A DNA stretch of 64,000 bases from Pseudomonas sp. PDNC002 (GTDB lineage Bacteria; Pseudomonadota; Gammaproteobacteria; Pseudomonadales; Pseudomonadaceae), in contig NZ_CP070356.1 in the NCBI RefSeq assembly GCF_016919445.1, positions 2,450,001-2,514,000 of the forward strand, in the 5' to 3' direction. The notes below the pieces were generated by a model, which did no database searches, was not told where the DNA came from, and worked only from the letters and a program-made list of their open reading frames with translations. Positions within the stretch are counted from its first letter, which is position 1. Every line of letters begins with the position of its first letter. The translations under genes were made by a program, and so were the position numbers. Positions 35,087-43,344 of the stretch are shown in pieces.

Positions 35087-36415
35087 TTACAGGATCGACA
35101 GCGGATATTCGACGATCAGGCGCATCTCGTTGTTGTCCGCTTCGCCCTGGTCGGCGTTGGCGCGGTGGAAAGCCTGGCGCAGGCGGAAGGACAGGTCCTT
35201 GGCCGGGCCGGCCTGGACCACGTACTTGGCCTCGAAATCGGTCTCGTGGTGCTTGCCATCGTCGCCGTACAGGCCGGCATAGGCGCCGTCCACATCGGCG
35301 TGGGAGCCGTCGATGCCGGTACCGTTGATGTAGCGCGCCATGAAGCTCAGGCCCGGTACGCCGTAGGTGTCCATTGCCAGGTCGTAGCGCACCTGCCAGG
35401 AGCGCTCGCCCGGACCGTTGAAGTCGGAGTACTGCACGGAGTTGGCGAGGAACACCGAGTCACCAGTGGCACCGTCGCCGTCGTCGCCGAAGCCTACGTA
35501 GTCGAACGGGGTGTCGCCATGGACCTTCTGGTAGGCCAGGGTGACGGTATGCGCCTGCAGGAAGGAGTAGGCGGCTGCCAGCGACCAGGTGGTGTTGCTG
35601 ATCTCGCCGGCCTTGGCCTGGCCTTCGTCGTTGGTGCGATAGATGTTGAAGTCGAAGGCCAGCGACTGGTCTGCGGCCACCGGCAGCACCCAGTTCACGT
35701 TGCCGTAGTACTGGCGCCAGATGTCCTTGAACTCGGAGCCGTACAGCGAAACGCTCAGATTGTCGTTGATCGCGTACTTGCCGCCGAGGAAGTCGACGTC
35801 ACTGGTTTCCACGCCGGCGTAGGCCGCCCACAGGCCGCCGTCGCGGGCGGTGGTGACCGGGCTGGTGCCGGAGGTGAAGTGACCGGCTTCCAGGTCCAGG
35901 CCCTCGATTTCGCTGCTCAGCAGGTTGAAGCCCGACGCGGTCTGCGGGATCAGGCGGGTGCCGCCGGCGGCGAACACCGGAGCGGTCGGCTGCATGTCGC
36001 CGAACTTCAGCTCGGTCTTGGAGATGCGCACCTTCAGCGCGCCGCCGGCCTTGCCATAGTCGTCGTCCGGCTTGCCGTCGTTGCCCACCGGCAGGTTGCC
36101 GGTGCCCGCGCGGCCACGGCCGGCGTCGAGCTTGATGCCCAGGTAGCCGAAGGCATCCACGCCGAAACCGACGGTGCCCTGGGTGTAGCCGGAGGAGAAG
36201 TTGGCCAGGAAGCCCTGGGTCCAGTCGCGGTTATCGGCTGCGCCGTTCTTGCCGTCATGGTCGTAGTACTGGTTGCGCAGCAGGACGTCGAACTTGGCGT
36301 CCTCGGCGAAGCCCTTGGCATCGGCCTGGTCGGTGACGAAGGGTTCGGCGCTGGCAAACTGGCTGGCGGCGGCGGATACAGCGAGCACGATGGCGCTGCG
36401 TTTGAGGTGCTTCAT
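35087..36415 (-). CDS. OprD-family outer-membrane porin
   Basis: A 442-aa porin. The signal peptide ends 'ASQFASA', followed by 'EPFVTDQADAKGFAEDAKFDVLLRNQYY', the usual OprD-family N-terminus. Alternating beta-strand segments, 'DWTQGFLANFSSGYTQGTVGFGVD' and the terminal 'NEMRLIVEYPLSIL' support an 18-strand barrel. OprD-family members take up amino acids, peptides or organic acids. I cannot place this one in a named subgroup. The open frame runs on for 68 codons, but the signal peptide fixes the ATG at 36415. Its promoter lies in the 447-bp region shared with ridA. Confidence 0.92.
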   Translation of the reverse strand: MKHLKRSAIVLAVSAAASQFASAEPFVTDQADAKGFAEDAKFDVLLRNQYYDHDGKNGAADNRDWTQGFLANFSSGYTQGTVGFGVDAFGYLGIKLDAGRGRAGTGNLPVGNDGKPDDDYGKAGGALKVRISKTELKFGDMQPTAPVFAAGGTRLIPQTASGFNLLSSEIEGLDLEAGHFTSGTSPVTTARDGGLWAAYAGVETSDVDFLGGKYAINDNLSVSLYGSEFKDIWRQYYGNVNWVLPVAADQSLAFDFNIYRTNDEGQAKAGEISNTTWSLAAAYSFLQAHTVTLAYQKVHGDTPFDYVGFGDDGDGATGDSVFLANSVQYSDFNGPGERSWQVRYDLAMDTYGVPGLSFMARYINGTGIDGSHADVDGAYAGLYGDDGKHHETDFEAKYVVQAGPAKDLSFRLRQAFHRANADQGEADNNEMRLIVEYPLSIL

Positions 36416-36862
36416 GGATATTGCCCCTAGAGTCTTGGAGGGCCGGCTCGATGAACAGCGTGAGAGCCGGACGTTTTTATAGGCAGGCACAATGAATCCG
36501 AACATGGAATGACCACGGCGGAAGTCGCAGGAAGTTGCGTTGGCATTGTTGCGATTATCTTGGTATTGCACTCTCCGCGAATTGCTCCAGACGCGGAAAG
36601 GCGACGTCATAATGCCCAAAGAGTTCGCTGTTTAAATAACGAAATATGAAAAGGTCTATGTCTCAAAATGTAATAATCCGTACCTAGGTCGAATAGACAA
36701 AAGTAATTCGAAAGTTATTCGGATAGTTGCAATGTCACTGTTTCCGCGGGCTGCGGGCACGGTGACATGGCGCGCCGCGGGGCGTTGCGGCTAAGCTGCG
36801 CGACCCGGCCTTCGCACCTTGTGCGACGACGTGCCCCACTCATCGACAGCAGAGATTTCTCC
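36416..36862. promoter_or_regulatory. Divergent intergenic region between porin and RidA gene
   Basis: These 447 bases carry the promoters of both divergent genes. Positions 36620-36725 are AT-rich. No ORF with family similarity, repeat or recognised operator was found. Confidence 0.5.
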
Positions 36863-37240
36863 ATGACGCCTACCTTCATCCCCGACGCGGACCCCGAATC
36901 CATCTCCTCCGACGTCGCCGGCTTCGGCGGGCTGCTGGTTTCCACGCAGATCCCCACCCTTGAGGACGGCAGCCTGGAACTGGGCGACATCAAGGCCCAG
37001 AGCGAAGCCACCCTGCGCAGCCTGCAACTGGCCCTGGAAAAGGCCGGCAGCGGCCTGGACCACGTACTGCACCTGACCATCTACCTCACCAGCATGGTCG
37101 ACCGCGCCGCGTTCAACGAGGTGTACTGCCGCTTCTTCGCCAAGCCCTACCCGGTGCGCGCCGCCGTTGGTATCGCCGAGCTGGCGGTGGACGGCATGAA
37201 GGTGGAAGTCACCGCCATCGCTGCCAAGCGCGCGAGCTGA
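36863..37240 (+). CDS. RidA/YjgF/UK114 family protein
   Basis: A 125-aa Rid protein that probably hydrolyses reactive enamine/imine intermediates. The family pattern is present: 'VAGFGGLLVSTQIPTLEDG', 'QSEATLRSLQLALEKAGSGL', 'HLTIYLTSMVDRAAFNEVY', 'PVRAAVGIAELAVDGMKVEV'. The conserved Arg of the active site is in 'YPVRAAVG'. The acidic N-terminal extension (about 20 residues) is slightly longer than in archetypal RidA, so an Rid subfamily other than RidA is possible. The ATG follows a weak AGA-rich site. Confidence 0.85.
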   Translation: MTPTFIPDADPESISSDVAGFGGLLVSTQIPTLEDGSLELGDIKAQSEATLRSLQLALEKAGSGLDHVLHLTIYLTSMVDRAAFNEVYCRFFAKPYPVRAAVGIAELAVDGMKVEVTAIAAKRAS

Positions 37241-37261
37241 TTTTCCTGCCTTTGTAGGATC

Positions 37262-37289
37262 GGGCCGCTCTGCGGCCCTTTCTTTTTTT
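37262..37289 (+). terminator. Rho-independent terminator of the RidA gene
   Basis: A 7-bp GC stem (gggccgc / gcggccc) with loop 'tct' is followed by a T-rich tract (ttt c ttttttt), 21 bases after the stop. Confidence 0.88.
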
Positions 37290-37312
37290 GCCACCTCTGC
37301 GACATGACCACG

Positions 37313-37383
37313 GTTCGCGAGCAAGCTCGCTCCTGCAAGGAGCGGCGTGGCGAGAACCTGCAGGAGCGAGCTTGCTCGCGAAC
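37313..37383. repeat. REP-type inverted pair (same family as 28.7 kb)
   Basis: Arms 37313-37337 and 37359-37383 are perfect 25-base reverse complements (starting 'gttcgcgagcaagctcgctc'). The arms match those at 28716-28792 almost base for base; only the spacer differs. Confidence 0.85.
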
Positions 37384-37620
37384 TTCCCCGCTCCAGATCC
37401 CCGCCGAATGTATTCCTTTGTATCTGCCGCTCCCTGAGCCGGCACACGCATACAAAAGCCTCCCGCCGCCGATACGCCCGCGATACATCGCTACGGCGAA
37501 ATAGCCCTACCCGAACGAAACAACGCGACGGCAGGGAAAACCCTCCAGAGCATCGTTCCAGGGATTCGCCCTTGCGGCATGACCCGGCGCCCAACGCGCC
37601 ACAGCATCTGGAGAAGCACA

Positions 37621-38157
37621 ATGACTGGTATCGCGAAAACCCTGCGTTCCAAATCCCAACTGGGCCTGCTCGCTGTCGCCCTGGCCGGTGGCTTGAACAT
37701 GGCGTCTTCGGCCTTCGCCTTAGAAGCACTGCCGCAGGGTTACCAATTGGCCTCCGCCGCCAAGGCCGGGGAGGGCAAGTGTGGCGAGGGCAAGTGCGGC
37801 GCCGCCAAGGAAGCCAAAGCCAAGGCCAACCAGGGCGAAGGCAAGTGTGGCGAAGGCAAATGCGGCGCCGACGGTGCCCAGGCCAAGGCTAACGGCGCCG
37901 AGGGCAAATGCGGTGAAGGCAAGTGTGGCGACGCCTCCTTCGCCCGCACCGATGCTGACCACGATGGCCGCGTCTCCCGCGCCGAACTGCTGGCCGTGGC
38001 GCCCAAGGCCAACGCCGAGTTCGACGCCATCGACGCCAACCACGACGGCTACCTCTCTGAAGCCGAGGTCTATCAGTTCCGCAAGAACCAGTTCGACTCC
38101 AACGGCAAGCCGTTCCCGTCGGACCTATACAGCAAGCTGAGCCAGGCCAAGAACTGA
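37621..38157 (+). CDS. hvfA: HvfA-type RiPP metallophore precursor with EF-hand tail
   Basis: A 178-aa exported precursor. The signal peptide (about 1-33, ends 'SSAFA') is followed by a Cys core with three copies of 'EGKCGEGKCG' at residues 51-60, 73-82 and 94-103, spaced by Ala/Lys-rich linkers. There are six Cys in all, each in EGKC context. This is the HvfA signature, in which an MNIO enzyme converts Cys into metal-binding oxazolone/thioamide groups. Unusually, the tail holds two EF-hand loops, 'DADHDGRVSRAE' (111-122) and 'DANHDGYLSEAE' (138-149). 'ggagaagcaca' precedes the ATG. It leads an operon with hvfB and hvfC. Confidence 0.85.
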   Translation: MTGIAKTLRSKSQLGLLAVALAGGLNMASSAFALEALPQGYQLASAAKAGEGKCGEGKCGAAKEAKAKANQGEGKCGEGKCGADGAQAKANGAEGKCGEGKCGDASFARTDADHDGRVSRAELLAVAPKANAEFDAIDANHDGYLSEAEVYQFRKNQFDSNGKPFPSDLYSKLSQAKN

Positions 38158-38218
38158 CATTCGCCGCTGACCTCCCCGCGCCGCTGGCCGGGGAGGGCAC
38201 TTCGCCAAGGAGACCGCC

Positions 38219-39064
38219 ATGACCACGACCGTATCCCTGCACGGAGCTGGCCTCGGCCTGCGCCGCGCCATGCTGCCCGACCTGTTGACCATGGACGACC
38301 GCGCCGTGGACTTCCTCGAAGTCGCCCCGGACAACTGGATCGGCGTTGGCGGTTCCTACGGCGAAGGCCTGGCGCGCCTGGCCGAACGCTTCCCGCTGTC
38401 CTGCCACGGCCTGTCGCTGTCCCTCGGCGGCCCGGAACCGCTGGACCACGTTTTTCTGCGCCGCGTCCGCGAATTCCTGGATCAGCACAATGTGCCGCTG
38501 TTCAGCGAACACCTGAGCTACTGCTCCGACGAAGGCCACCTTTACGACCTGATTCCCATGCCCTTCACCGAAGAGGCCGTGCGCCACATCGCCAGCCGCA
38601 TCCGCGAAGTGCAGGACGTTCTCGGCCGCCGCATCGCCGTGGAAAACATCTCCTACTATGCCGCGCCCTACCAGGCGCTGAGCGAGATCGACTTCCTGCG
38701 CGCTGTCCTCGACGAAGCCGATTGCGACCTGCTGCTGGACGTCAACAACCTCTACGTCAACGCCCACAACCACGGCTACGACGCCGCCAGCTTCCTGGCC
38801 CGCGTGCCGGCGGAACGTGTCGTCTGCCTGCACGTCGCCGGGCACTACGACGAGGCGCCGGACCTGAAAGTCGACACCCATGGCGCTGCCGTGAAGGACG
38901 ACGTCTGGAGCCTGCTGGCCAGCGCCTATCAGCACCTGGGCACGGTCCCGACCCTGCTGGAACGTGACTTCAACCTGCCGCCGCTGGCCGAGTTGCTCGG
39001 CGAAGTGGATTACATCCGCGGCCTGCAACGTGCCGCTCGCCAGCCGGAGGTGCGTCATGGCTGA
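38219..39064 (+). CDS. hvfB: HvfB-type MNIO (DUF692) RiPP maturase
   Basis: A 281-aa multinuclear non-haem iron oxidase (DUF692), TIM-barrel fold. Metal-ligand segments are recognisable: '[11 protein letters not shown]', 'FSEHLSY', 'AVENISYY', '[16 protein letters not shown]', '[10 protein letters not shown]', 'DTHGAAV' and '[10 protein letters not shown]'. In this family the enzyme, with a DUF2063 partner, oxidises Cys residues of the EGKC repeats. 'aaggagaccgcc' lies before the ATG. The stop overlaps the start of hvfC by 8 bases. Confidence 0.92.
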   Translation: MTTTVSLHGAGLGLRRAMLPDLLTMDDRAVDFLEVAPDNWIGVGGSYGEGLARLAERFPLSCHGLSLSLGGPEPLDHVFLRRVREFLDQHNVPLFSEHLSYCSDEGHLYDLIPMPFTEEAVRHIASRIREVQDVLGRRIAVENISYYAAPYQALSEIDFLRAVLDEADCDLLLDVNNLYVNAHNHGYDAASFLARVPAERVVCLHVAGHYDEAPDLKVDTHGAAVKDDVWSLLASAYQHLGTVPTLLERDFNLPPLAELLGEVDYIRGLQRAARQPEVRHG

Positions 39065-39812
39065 GTCCCTGCGCGAACAGCAACTGCGCATGAGCCGCTA
39101 CATCCGCGACCCGCAGGCCAACGAGCCGCCGCCCGGCATCGAGGCACGCCGCCTGGCGGTCTACCGGCAACTGTTCTTCGGCAACCTGCAATCGCTGCTG
39201 GCCGGCAACTTCCCGGTGCTGCATGCCAGCGTTCCGCGCGAGCAATGGCAAACCTTGACCGAGGATTTCTACGCTGGCTTCCGCTGCCAGACGCCGCTCT
39301 TCACAGAGGTTGCCGGCGAGTTCGTCGACTATCTGGAAGGCCGTGGCGAGCAACCCGGCTGGGTGGCCGAGCTGGCTCACTACGAATGGATCGAGACCGC
39401 GCTGCTGCTCAGCGACAAGGCCGAACCGGCTTATGATCCGGATGGCGATCTGCTCGACGGTGTGCCGCTGCTTTCCAGCCTTGCTGCGCCATTGGCGTAT
39501 GCCTGGCCGGTCAGCCACATCGGCCCCGAGAGCATTCCCCTGGAAATGCCGGCCGAACCGACACTGCTGCTGGCCCGCCGGGGCACCGACCTCAAGGTGC
39601 ACTTCTCGCGCCTGGCGCCGCTGGCCCATGCCCTGCTGGTATCCCTGCAGCAGTGGCAGCTCACCGGTCACGAACACCTCAAGGCGCTGGCGGAAATCGT
39701 CGGCGTCGAACTGGCTGCCATCGAAGAGCAAGGCATCGCCTTGTTGCGCAGCCTGAAGGAACAAGGCGTGGTGATCGGCACCCGCCCCAACTGCACCACT
39801 CCACGCCGCTGA
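39057..39812 (+). CDS. hvfC: HvfC-type DUF2063 RiPP maturation partner
   Basis: A 251-aa protein with the DUF2063 N-terminal domain ('[51 protein letters not shown]' region) and the C-terminal domain with '[19 protein letters not shown]'. DUF2063 proteins bind the precursor and present it to the MNIO enzyme. It overlaps hvfB by 8 bases, so the two are expected in stoichiometric amounts. No DoxX gene follows here as in many hvf operons; a candidate lies at 46724. Confidence 0.9.
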   Translation: MAESLREQQLRMSRYIRDPQANEPPPGIEARRLAVYRQLFFGNLQSLLAGNFPVLHASVPREQWQTLTEDFYAGFRCQTPLFTEVAGEFVDYLEGRGEQPGWVAELAHYEWIETALLLSDKAEPAYDPDGDLLDGVPLLSSLAAPLAYAWPVSHIGPESIPLEMPAEPTLLLARRGTDLKVHFSRLAPLAHALLVSLQQWQLTGHEHLKALAEIVGVELAAIEEQGIALLRSLKEQGVVIGTRPNCTTPRR

Positions 39813-39827
39813 CACAGGAGAAGCGCC

Positions 39828-40250
39828 ATGACCGATACCCTGGCAACCGTGATCTATACCGCCCAGACCCACACCACTGGCGGCCGCGATGGTCGCGGCC
39901 AGACCACCGACGGCGAGCTGGACCTGCCGCTGAGCCCGCCCGGCTCAGGCCGCCCCGGCACCAACCCCGAGCAGCTGTTCGCCATCGGCTGGTCCGCCTG
40001 CTTCATCGGCGCCCTGCGCCGCGCCGGGCAGAAGCTGAACGTGCGACTGCCGGCCGATGTGGCGGTGGACGCCGAAGTCTCCCTGGGCAATACCGCCGAC
40101 GGCGGCTTCGCCCTGGCCGCCCAGCTCACCGTGCATCTGCCGGGGCTGGACGCCGAGGACAAGGCGAAGCTGGTCGATGAGGCGCATCAGATCTGCCCGT
40201 ATTCCAAGGCGACTCGCGGAAACATCGAGGTTGGGTTTGTGATTCCGTGA
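39828..40250 (+). CDS. ohr: Organic hydroperoxide resistance protein (Ohr/OsmC family)
   Basis: A 140-aa Ohr-type thiol peroxidase that reduces organic hydroperoxides. The two reactive cysteines are Cys58 in 'GWSACFIGAL' and Cys123 in 'HQICPYSKATRGN', both in Ohr-specific contexts. The N-terminal 'VIYTAQTHTTGGRDG' also matches Ohr rather than OsmC. It lies 15 bases after hvfC with its own 'caggagaagcgcc', so it may be the last gene of the hvf operon. No OhrR regulator is adjacent. Confidence 0.9.
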   Translation: MTDTLATVIYTAQTHTTGGRDGRGQTTDGELDLPLSPPGSGRPGTNPEQLFAIGWSACFIGALRRAGQKLNVRLPADVAVDAEVSLGNTADGGFALAAQLTVHLPGLDAEDKAKLVDEAHQICPYSKATRGNIEVGFVIP

Positions 40251-40331
40251 TCGATCTCCTTTCTAACGCTCCTGCCTGCCAACCGGATCGAGGAAAAGGC
40301 CTGCTCCTACAGTCGAGTACGACACTGCTTT

Positions 40332-40373
40332 TGTAGGAGCGGAGCTTCTCCGCGTACTCCCGGCGCAGCCGGG
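40332..40373. repeat. Single REP-like palindrome followed by a second hairpin
   Basis: The hairpin 'gcggagcttctccgc' (within 40332-40354) and 'cccggcgcagccggg' (40359-40373) lie between the ohr and MocR-type stops, which converge. The first is the 'taggagcgg' REP subfamily also found at 19.9 kb. They may act as a joint transcript end. Confidence 0.55.
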
Positions 40374-40410
40374 ACAGCTACTGCGGCCGCGATGTTCCTT
40401 GTGACCTCTA

Positions 40411-41838
40411 TCACCTGTAAGCGCTGGGGGCCGCTTCCCCGCGAAGAGCGCTGGCGAGCGCCTGGAATCCTGCCTGCAGCCTGGAGTCGTCCTGCGCTGT
40501 ATTGCTGATGCTCGCTCGGATGTAGTGCGGCACGGCCGTCCGGCCCACAGCGAAGGATTCCGCTGTGGAGATCAGATAATTCATGAGCTTGAGCTCCGCT
40601 TCGATATCCGATGCCCGCCACGGCTCGGGCACCTCGATCCAGAAGTGAGGGCACTGCGGATGTGTGCGGTAAGTCACTGCGTGCAGGCAGGTTTTCACCC
40701 ATTCCTTGCGGCGGCGGATTTCGGCGGCCTGCAGGCGCAACAGATGGGTTGCCGTGCCGTCTTCGATCCAGCGTGTAGCCAGCTCCATCGCCAGGGGCGT
40801 GGCCATCCAGCAGGAGGCGCGAATGGCGGCGGCGATCTGGCCGACCATCTGCACCGGAGCGTGTACATAGCCAACCCGCAGTCCGGCCGAGACTCCCTTG
40901 CTCAGGCCGCCAATCAATACGGAACGTTCGGGGGCGTAGTGGCTGAGCGGCAACGGCCGGCTCTCCAGCAGCGCGGCATGGGTCTCGTCCTCCAGGATGA
41001 GAACATTGTGCTGTCGGCAGATTTCCGCCACGGCCGCACGCCGCTCTTCGGAGAGCACCGAGGTCGTGGGGTTCTGCAGGGTCGGCGTGCAATACAGCGC
41101 CGCAATCCGATTCTGCCGGCAGAGCTCGTCCAGCGACTCGGGCAATATGCCCTCGGCATCCATCGCCGCGCCCAGCAGGCGGATGCCTAACAGACGCGCG
41201 GCGGTGATGAGACCGGGGTAAGTGAGTTGCTCGGTCACCACGGTATCGCCCGGGCGTAGCAGGGAGGAGAGCGCGCACATCAAACCGTGCTGGCCGCCGT
41301 TCACGCACAAGACCTGTTCCGCTTCAGGTTGGAATGCGCCATTTGACAGCCATTGCGCACCTGCCTGTCTGAATCTGGGAAGACCCGTGTCGGGGGTATA
41401 AAGCATCAGCTCCTGGATTATTCGTTTATCCTCGGAAAGTTCTTTAAGGCTTTTCTCAAAGAAAGGTATCTCTGCACCTGGAATATGCATGTTCCGACTC
41501 ATGTCAAATAAATCGGGCGTGCTTTCTATGAAGTTTCTGAAGCCGGCCTCACGTCTGTTTTCCTGTCCTAGCTGACGCACGAAAGTTCCGTCTCCCACCC
41601 GCGCAATTGTCAGCCCCAGTCGTTCCAGTTCGGCATAGGCGCGGCTGACGGTACCAATGGTGACGCCAATTTGATCGGCCAAAATACGATGGGGAGGTAA
41701 CTTCATTCCGGCATTAAAAGTACCTTCTAGAATGCTCTTTTCCAGCGCTGCGGAGAGTCTCTTGTATTTTGCTCCAGGAGCTGATCGAAGCGCGTTCCTC
41801 AGAATTGACACGATGTCAATATAGGGTTTGACAGCCAT
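40411..41838 (-). CDS. MocR-type GntR/aminotransferase transcriptional regulator
   Basis: A 475-aa MocR-type regulator. The N-terminal winged HTH runs about residues 24-95 ('LSAALEKSILEGTFNAGMKLPPHRILADQIGVT', 'TVSRAYAELERLGL') and is linked to a PLP-dependent aminotransferase-like domain. The lysine expected to bind PLP is in 'LIGGLSKGVSAGLRVGYV'; 'DETHAALL' carries the usual Asp. MocR proteins sense an amino acid or PLP-derived compound. It is divergent from the exporter/JAMM/E1/cysteine-synthase operon and is the likely regulator of it. The frame extends 12 codons upstream to a TTG; the ATG at 41838 has 'gaggggcaaa'. Confidence 0.88.
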   Translation of the reverse strand: MAVKPYIDIVSILRNALRSAPGAKYKRLSAALEKSILEGTFNAGMKLPPHRILADQIGVTIGTVSRAYAELERLGLTIARVGDGTFVRQLGQENRREAGFRNFIESTPDLFDMSRNMHIPGAEIPFFEKSLKELSEDKRIIQELMLYTPDTGLPRFRQAGAQWLSNGAFQPEAEQVLCVNGGQHGLMCALSSLLRPGDTVVTEQLTYPGLITAARLLGIRLLGAAMDAEGILPESLDELCRQNRIAALYCTPTLQNPTTSVLSEERRAAVAEICRQHNVLILEDETHAALLESRPLPLSHYAPERSVLIGGLSKGVSAGLRVGYVHAPVQMVGQIAAAIRASCWMATPLAMELATRWIEDGTATHLLRLQAAEIRRRKEWVKTCLHAVTYRTHPQCPHFWIEVPEPWRASDIEAELKLMNYLISTAESFAVGRTAVPHYIRASISNTAQDDSRLQAGFQALASALRGEAAPSAYR

Positions 41839-41921
41839 TTTGCCCCTCAAATAGCCTCGAATTAATGGATTCAATCAGGCATTGGACCAAGACAATAACG
41901 TGCAATCGAGGCAATGACATC

Positions 41922-42866
41922 ATGTCGACGACATCGGCCGCATTCTCCACGGATAAGATCAGAAAACCTTGGCTGGCGGGTTTATTGACCGGGTTGTTAT
42001 TTCTTTGCGTTTGCCTGAGTTGGGGGACCACCTGGCTGGGCATCAAGATAGCGGTGGAAACCGTTCCACCATTGACGGCGGCAGGCTTGCGCTTCCTGAT
42101 CGCCTTTCCCCTTTTCATCACGTTTGCCCTCGTGCGCCGCGATCCGATATTTTTCCCGCGCGGCACTCAAGGGTTCTTCGTCTTCGTCACGCTGATGTAT
42201 TTCAGCGTGCCTTATTACTTGCTCAATTACGGTGAAACCCATGTTTCGTCAGGATTGACCGCGCTGCTCTTCAGTTGCATGCCGGTATTCATCCTGGCGT
42301 TTTCTGCGCTGTTGCTCAAAGAGCGTATTTATCTCTCGCAGATCATCGGCATCGTCATCGGCTTCGGCAGCCTTTATATGATCCTGCGGGTACAGGGTGT
42401 GCGCGTCGATCGCGCGGAATTCTGGGGCGTATTGGCCATTCTGGCGGCCGCCGTAATGCATGCGCTGTGTTACGTGATCACCAAGAAGAAGGGCGCCCAG
42501 ATCAGTGTCATCACCTACAACGCCTTGCCGATCGGAATCGCCGGACTTCTGCTGTTTGGTCTCGGCTTGGCCATGGAAGAGCCGCAGTTTTCGGTCATTA
42601 GCGAGCGCTCCTGGTGGGCGCTGATCTATCTGGGCATTTGTGCTTCGGTGGGTGGATTTATCGCCTACTTCGTCCTGCTCAAGCGTTTGAGCCCAGTCGT
42701 GCTGTCCTTCGTTTTCATCATCTTCCCCGTGTTCGCCGTGATCATCGGCTCCTGGTACGAGGGGCAGTTCATCTCCCCGGAACTGGCGTTGTATTCGGCG
42801 TTATTGCTCCTGGGGTTCGCTATAACCAAGGTGCCCGTCGAGCAGTGGTTGGCAGCGAGGAGATGA
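41922..42866 (+). CDS. EamA/DMT-family exporter
   Basis: A 314-aa inner-membrane protein with ten predicted hydrophobic segments in two EamA repeats ('LLTGLLFLCVCLSWGTTW', 'LPPLTAAGLRFLIAFPLFI', 'ISSGLTALLFSCMPVFILAF'-type segments, and 'VLSFVFIIFPVFAVIIGSWY'). Several DMT exporters move cysteine, O-acetylserine or other amino acids out of the cell (YdeD/EamA). In this operon the natural guess is export of cysteine or a sulfur-bearing product; that is inference. It is the first gene of the operon opposite the MocR gene and ends 4 bases before the JAMM gene. Confidence 0.85.
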   Translation: MSTTSAAFSTDKIRKPWLAGLLTGLLFLCVCLSWGTTWLGIKIAVETVPPLTAAGLRFLIAFPLFITFALVRRDPIFFPRGTQGFFVFVTLMYFSVPYYLLNYGETHVSSGLTALLFSCMPVFILAFSALLLKERIYLSQIIGIVIGFGSLYMILRVQGVRVDRAEFWGVLAILAAAVMHALCYVITKKKGAQISVITYNALPIGIAGLLLFGLGLAMEEPQFSVISERSWWALIYLGICASVGGFIAYFVLLKRLSPVVLSFVFIIFPVFAVIIGSWYEGQFISPELALYSALLLLGFAITKVPVEQWLAARR

Positions 42867-42870
42867 AGTC

Positions 42871-43332
42871 ATGAGCGCCGAGGACGTTCTGACGGATGCG
42901 GTTGTTCGGGAAATCTTTCGCCATGCCGAAGTGGAGTACCCCGACGAGTGTTGCGGCCTGGTTTTCGCTGACGCCACGGTGCACCTGGGGACCAACATCC
43001 AAGCCCACCTCCACCGTAACCAACCTGAGGTTTTCCATCGCACCGCAGCCAATGGCTACACCTTTGCGGTGCAGGACACCTTGCTCCTCAACCAGAGCCT
43101 GCGAAGCAGCAATCCGGCGAAGGTCATCTATCACTCGCATCCGGATGTCGGTGCCTATTTCAGTCGCGAAGACGAGGACAAAGCGCTGTTCATGGGCCAG
43201 CCGATCGTTCCCGTGGCTTATCTGGTGGTCGACGTTCGTGGCGCGCAGGCGTATGGCGCCAGATTGTTTGAATGGAGCGGTGGCGGATTCACATGCACTC
43301 ATGAACTCACCGGTCAGCCAATCCAGAAATAA
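42871..43332 (+). CDS. JAMM/Mov34 metalloprotease (Mec+/QbsD-like)
   Basis: A 153-aa stand-alone JAMM peptidase. The zinc motif is complete: Glu26 in 'YPDECCGLVF', then His88-x-His90-P with Ser98 and Asp101 in 'HSHPDVGAYFSREDED'. Stand-alone prokaryotic JAMMs cut ubiquitin-like sulfur carriers: Mec+ removes cysteine from CysO-Cys in mycobacteria, and QbsD trims the tail from QbsE in thioquinolobactin synthesis. The next gene carries a ubiquitin-like domain, so that is the likely substrate. It starts 4 bases after the exporter stop. Confidence 0.92.
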   Translation: MSAEDVLTDAVVREIFRHAEVEYPDECCGLVFADATVHLGTNIQAHLHRNQPEVFHRTAANGYTFAVQDTLLLNQSLRSSNPAKVIYHSHPDVGAYFSREDEDKALFMGQPIVPVAYLVVDVRGAQAYGARLFEWSGGGFTCTHELTGQPIQK

Positions 43333-43344
43333 CTAGGAGTCGTT

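Larger units (their letters stand above)
37241..37620. other. Intergenic region with terminator and REP pair
   Basis: These 380 bases hold the terminator of the RidA gene (37262-37289), a REP pair (37313-37383) and the promoter region of the hvfA-like gene. No ORF is supported. Confidence 0.6.

Noticed and set aside
37771-37929. Short direct DNA repeats that might be read as a CRISPR or tandem repeat array
   Set aside because: They are the codons of the EGKCG blocks in the RiPP precursor; spacing follows the protein repeat and there are no cas genes.
41838-41874. TTG start giving a 12-residue longer MocR protein
   Set aside because: The ATG at 41838 has a better ribosome-binding site (gaggggcaaa), and the HTH domain is complete from there.
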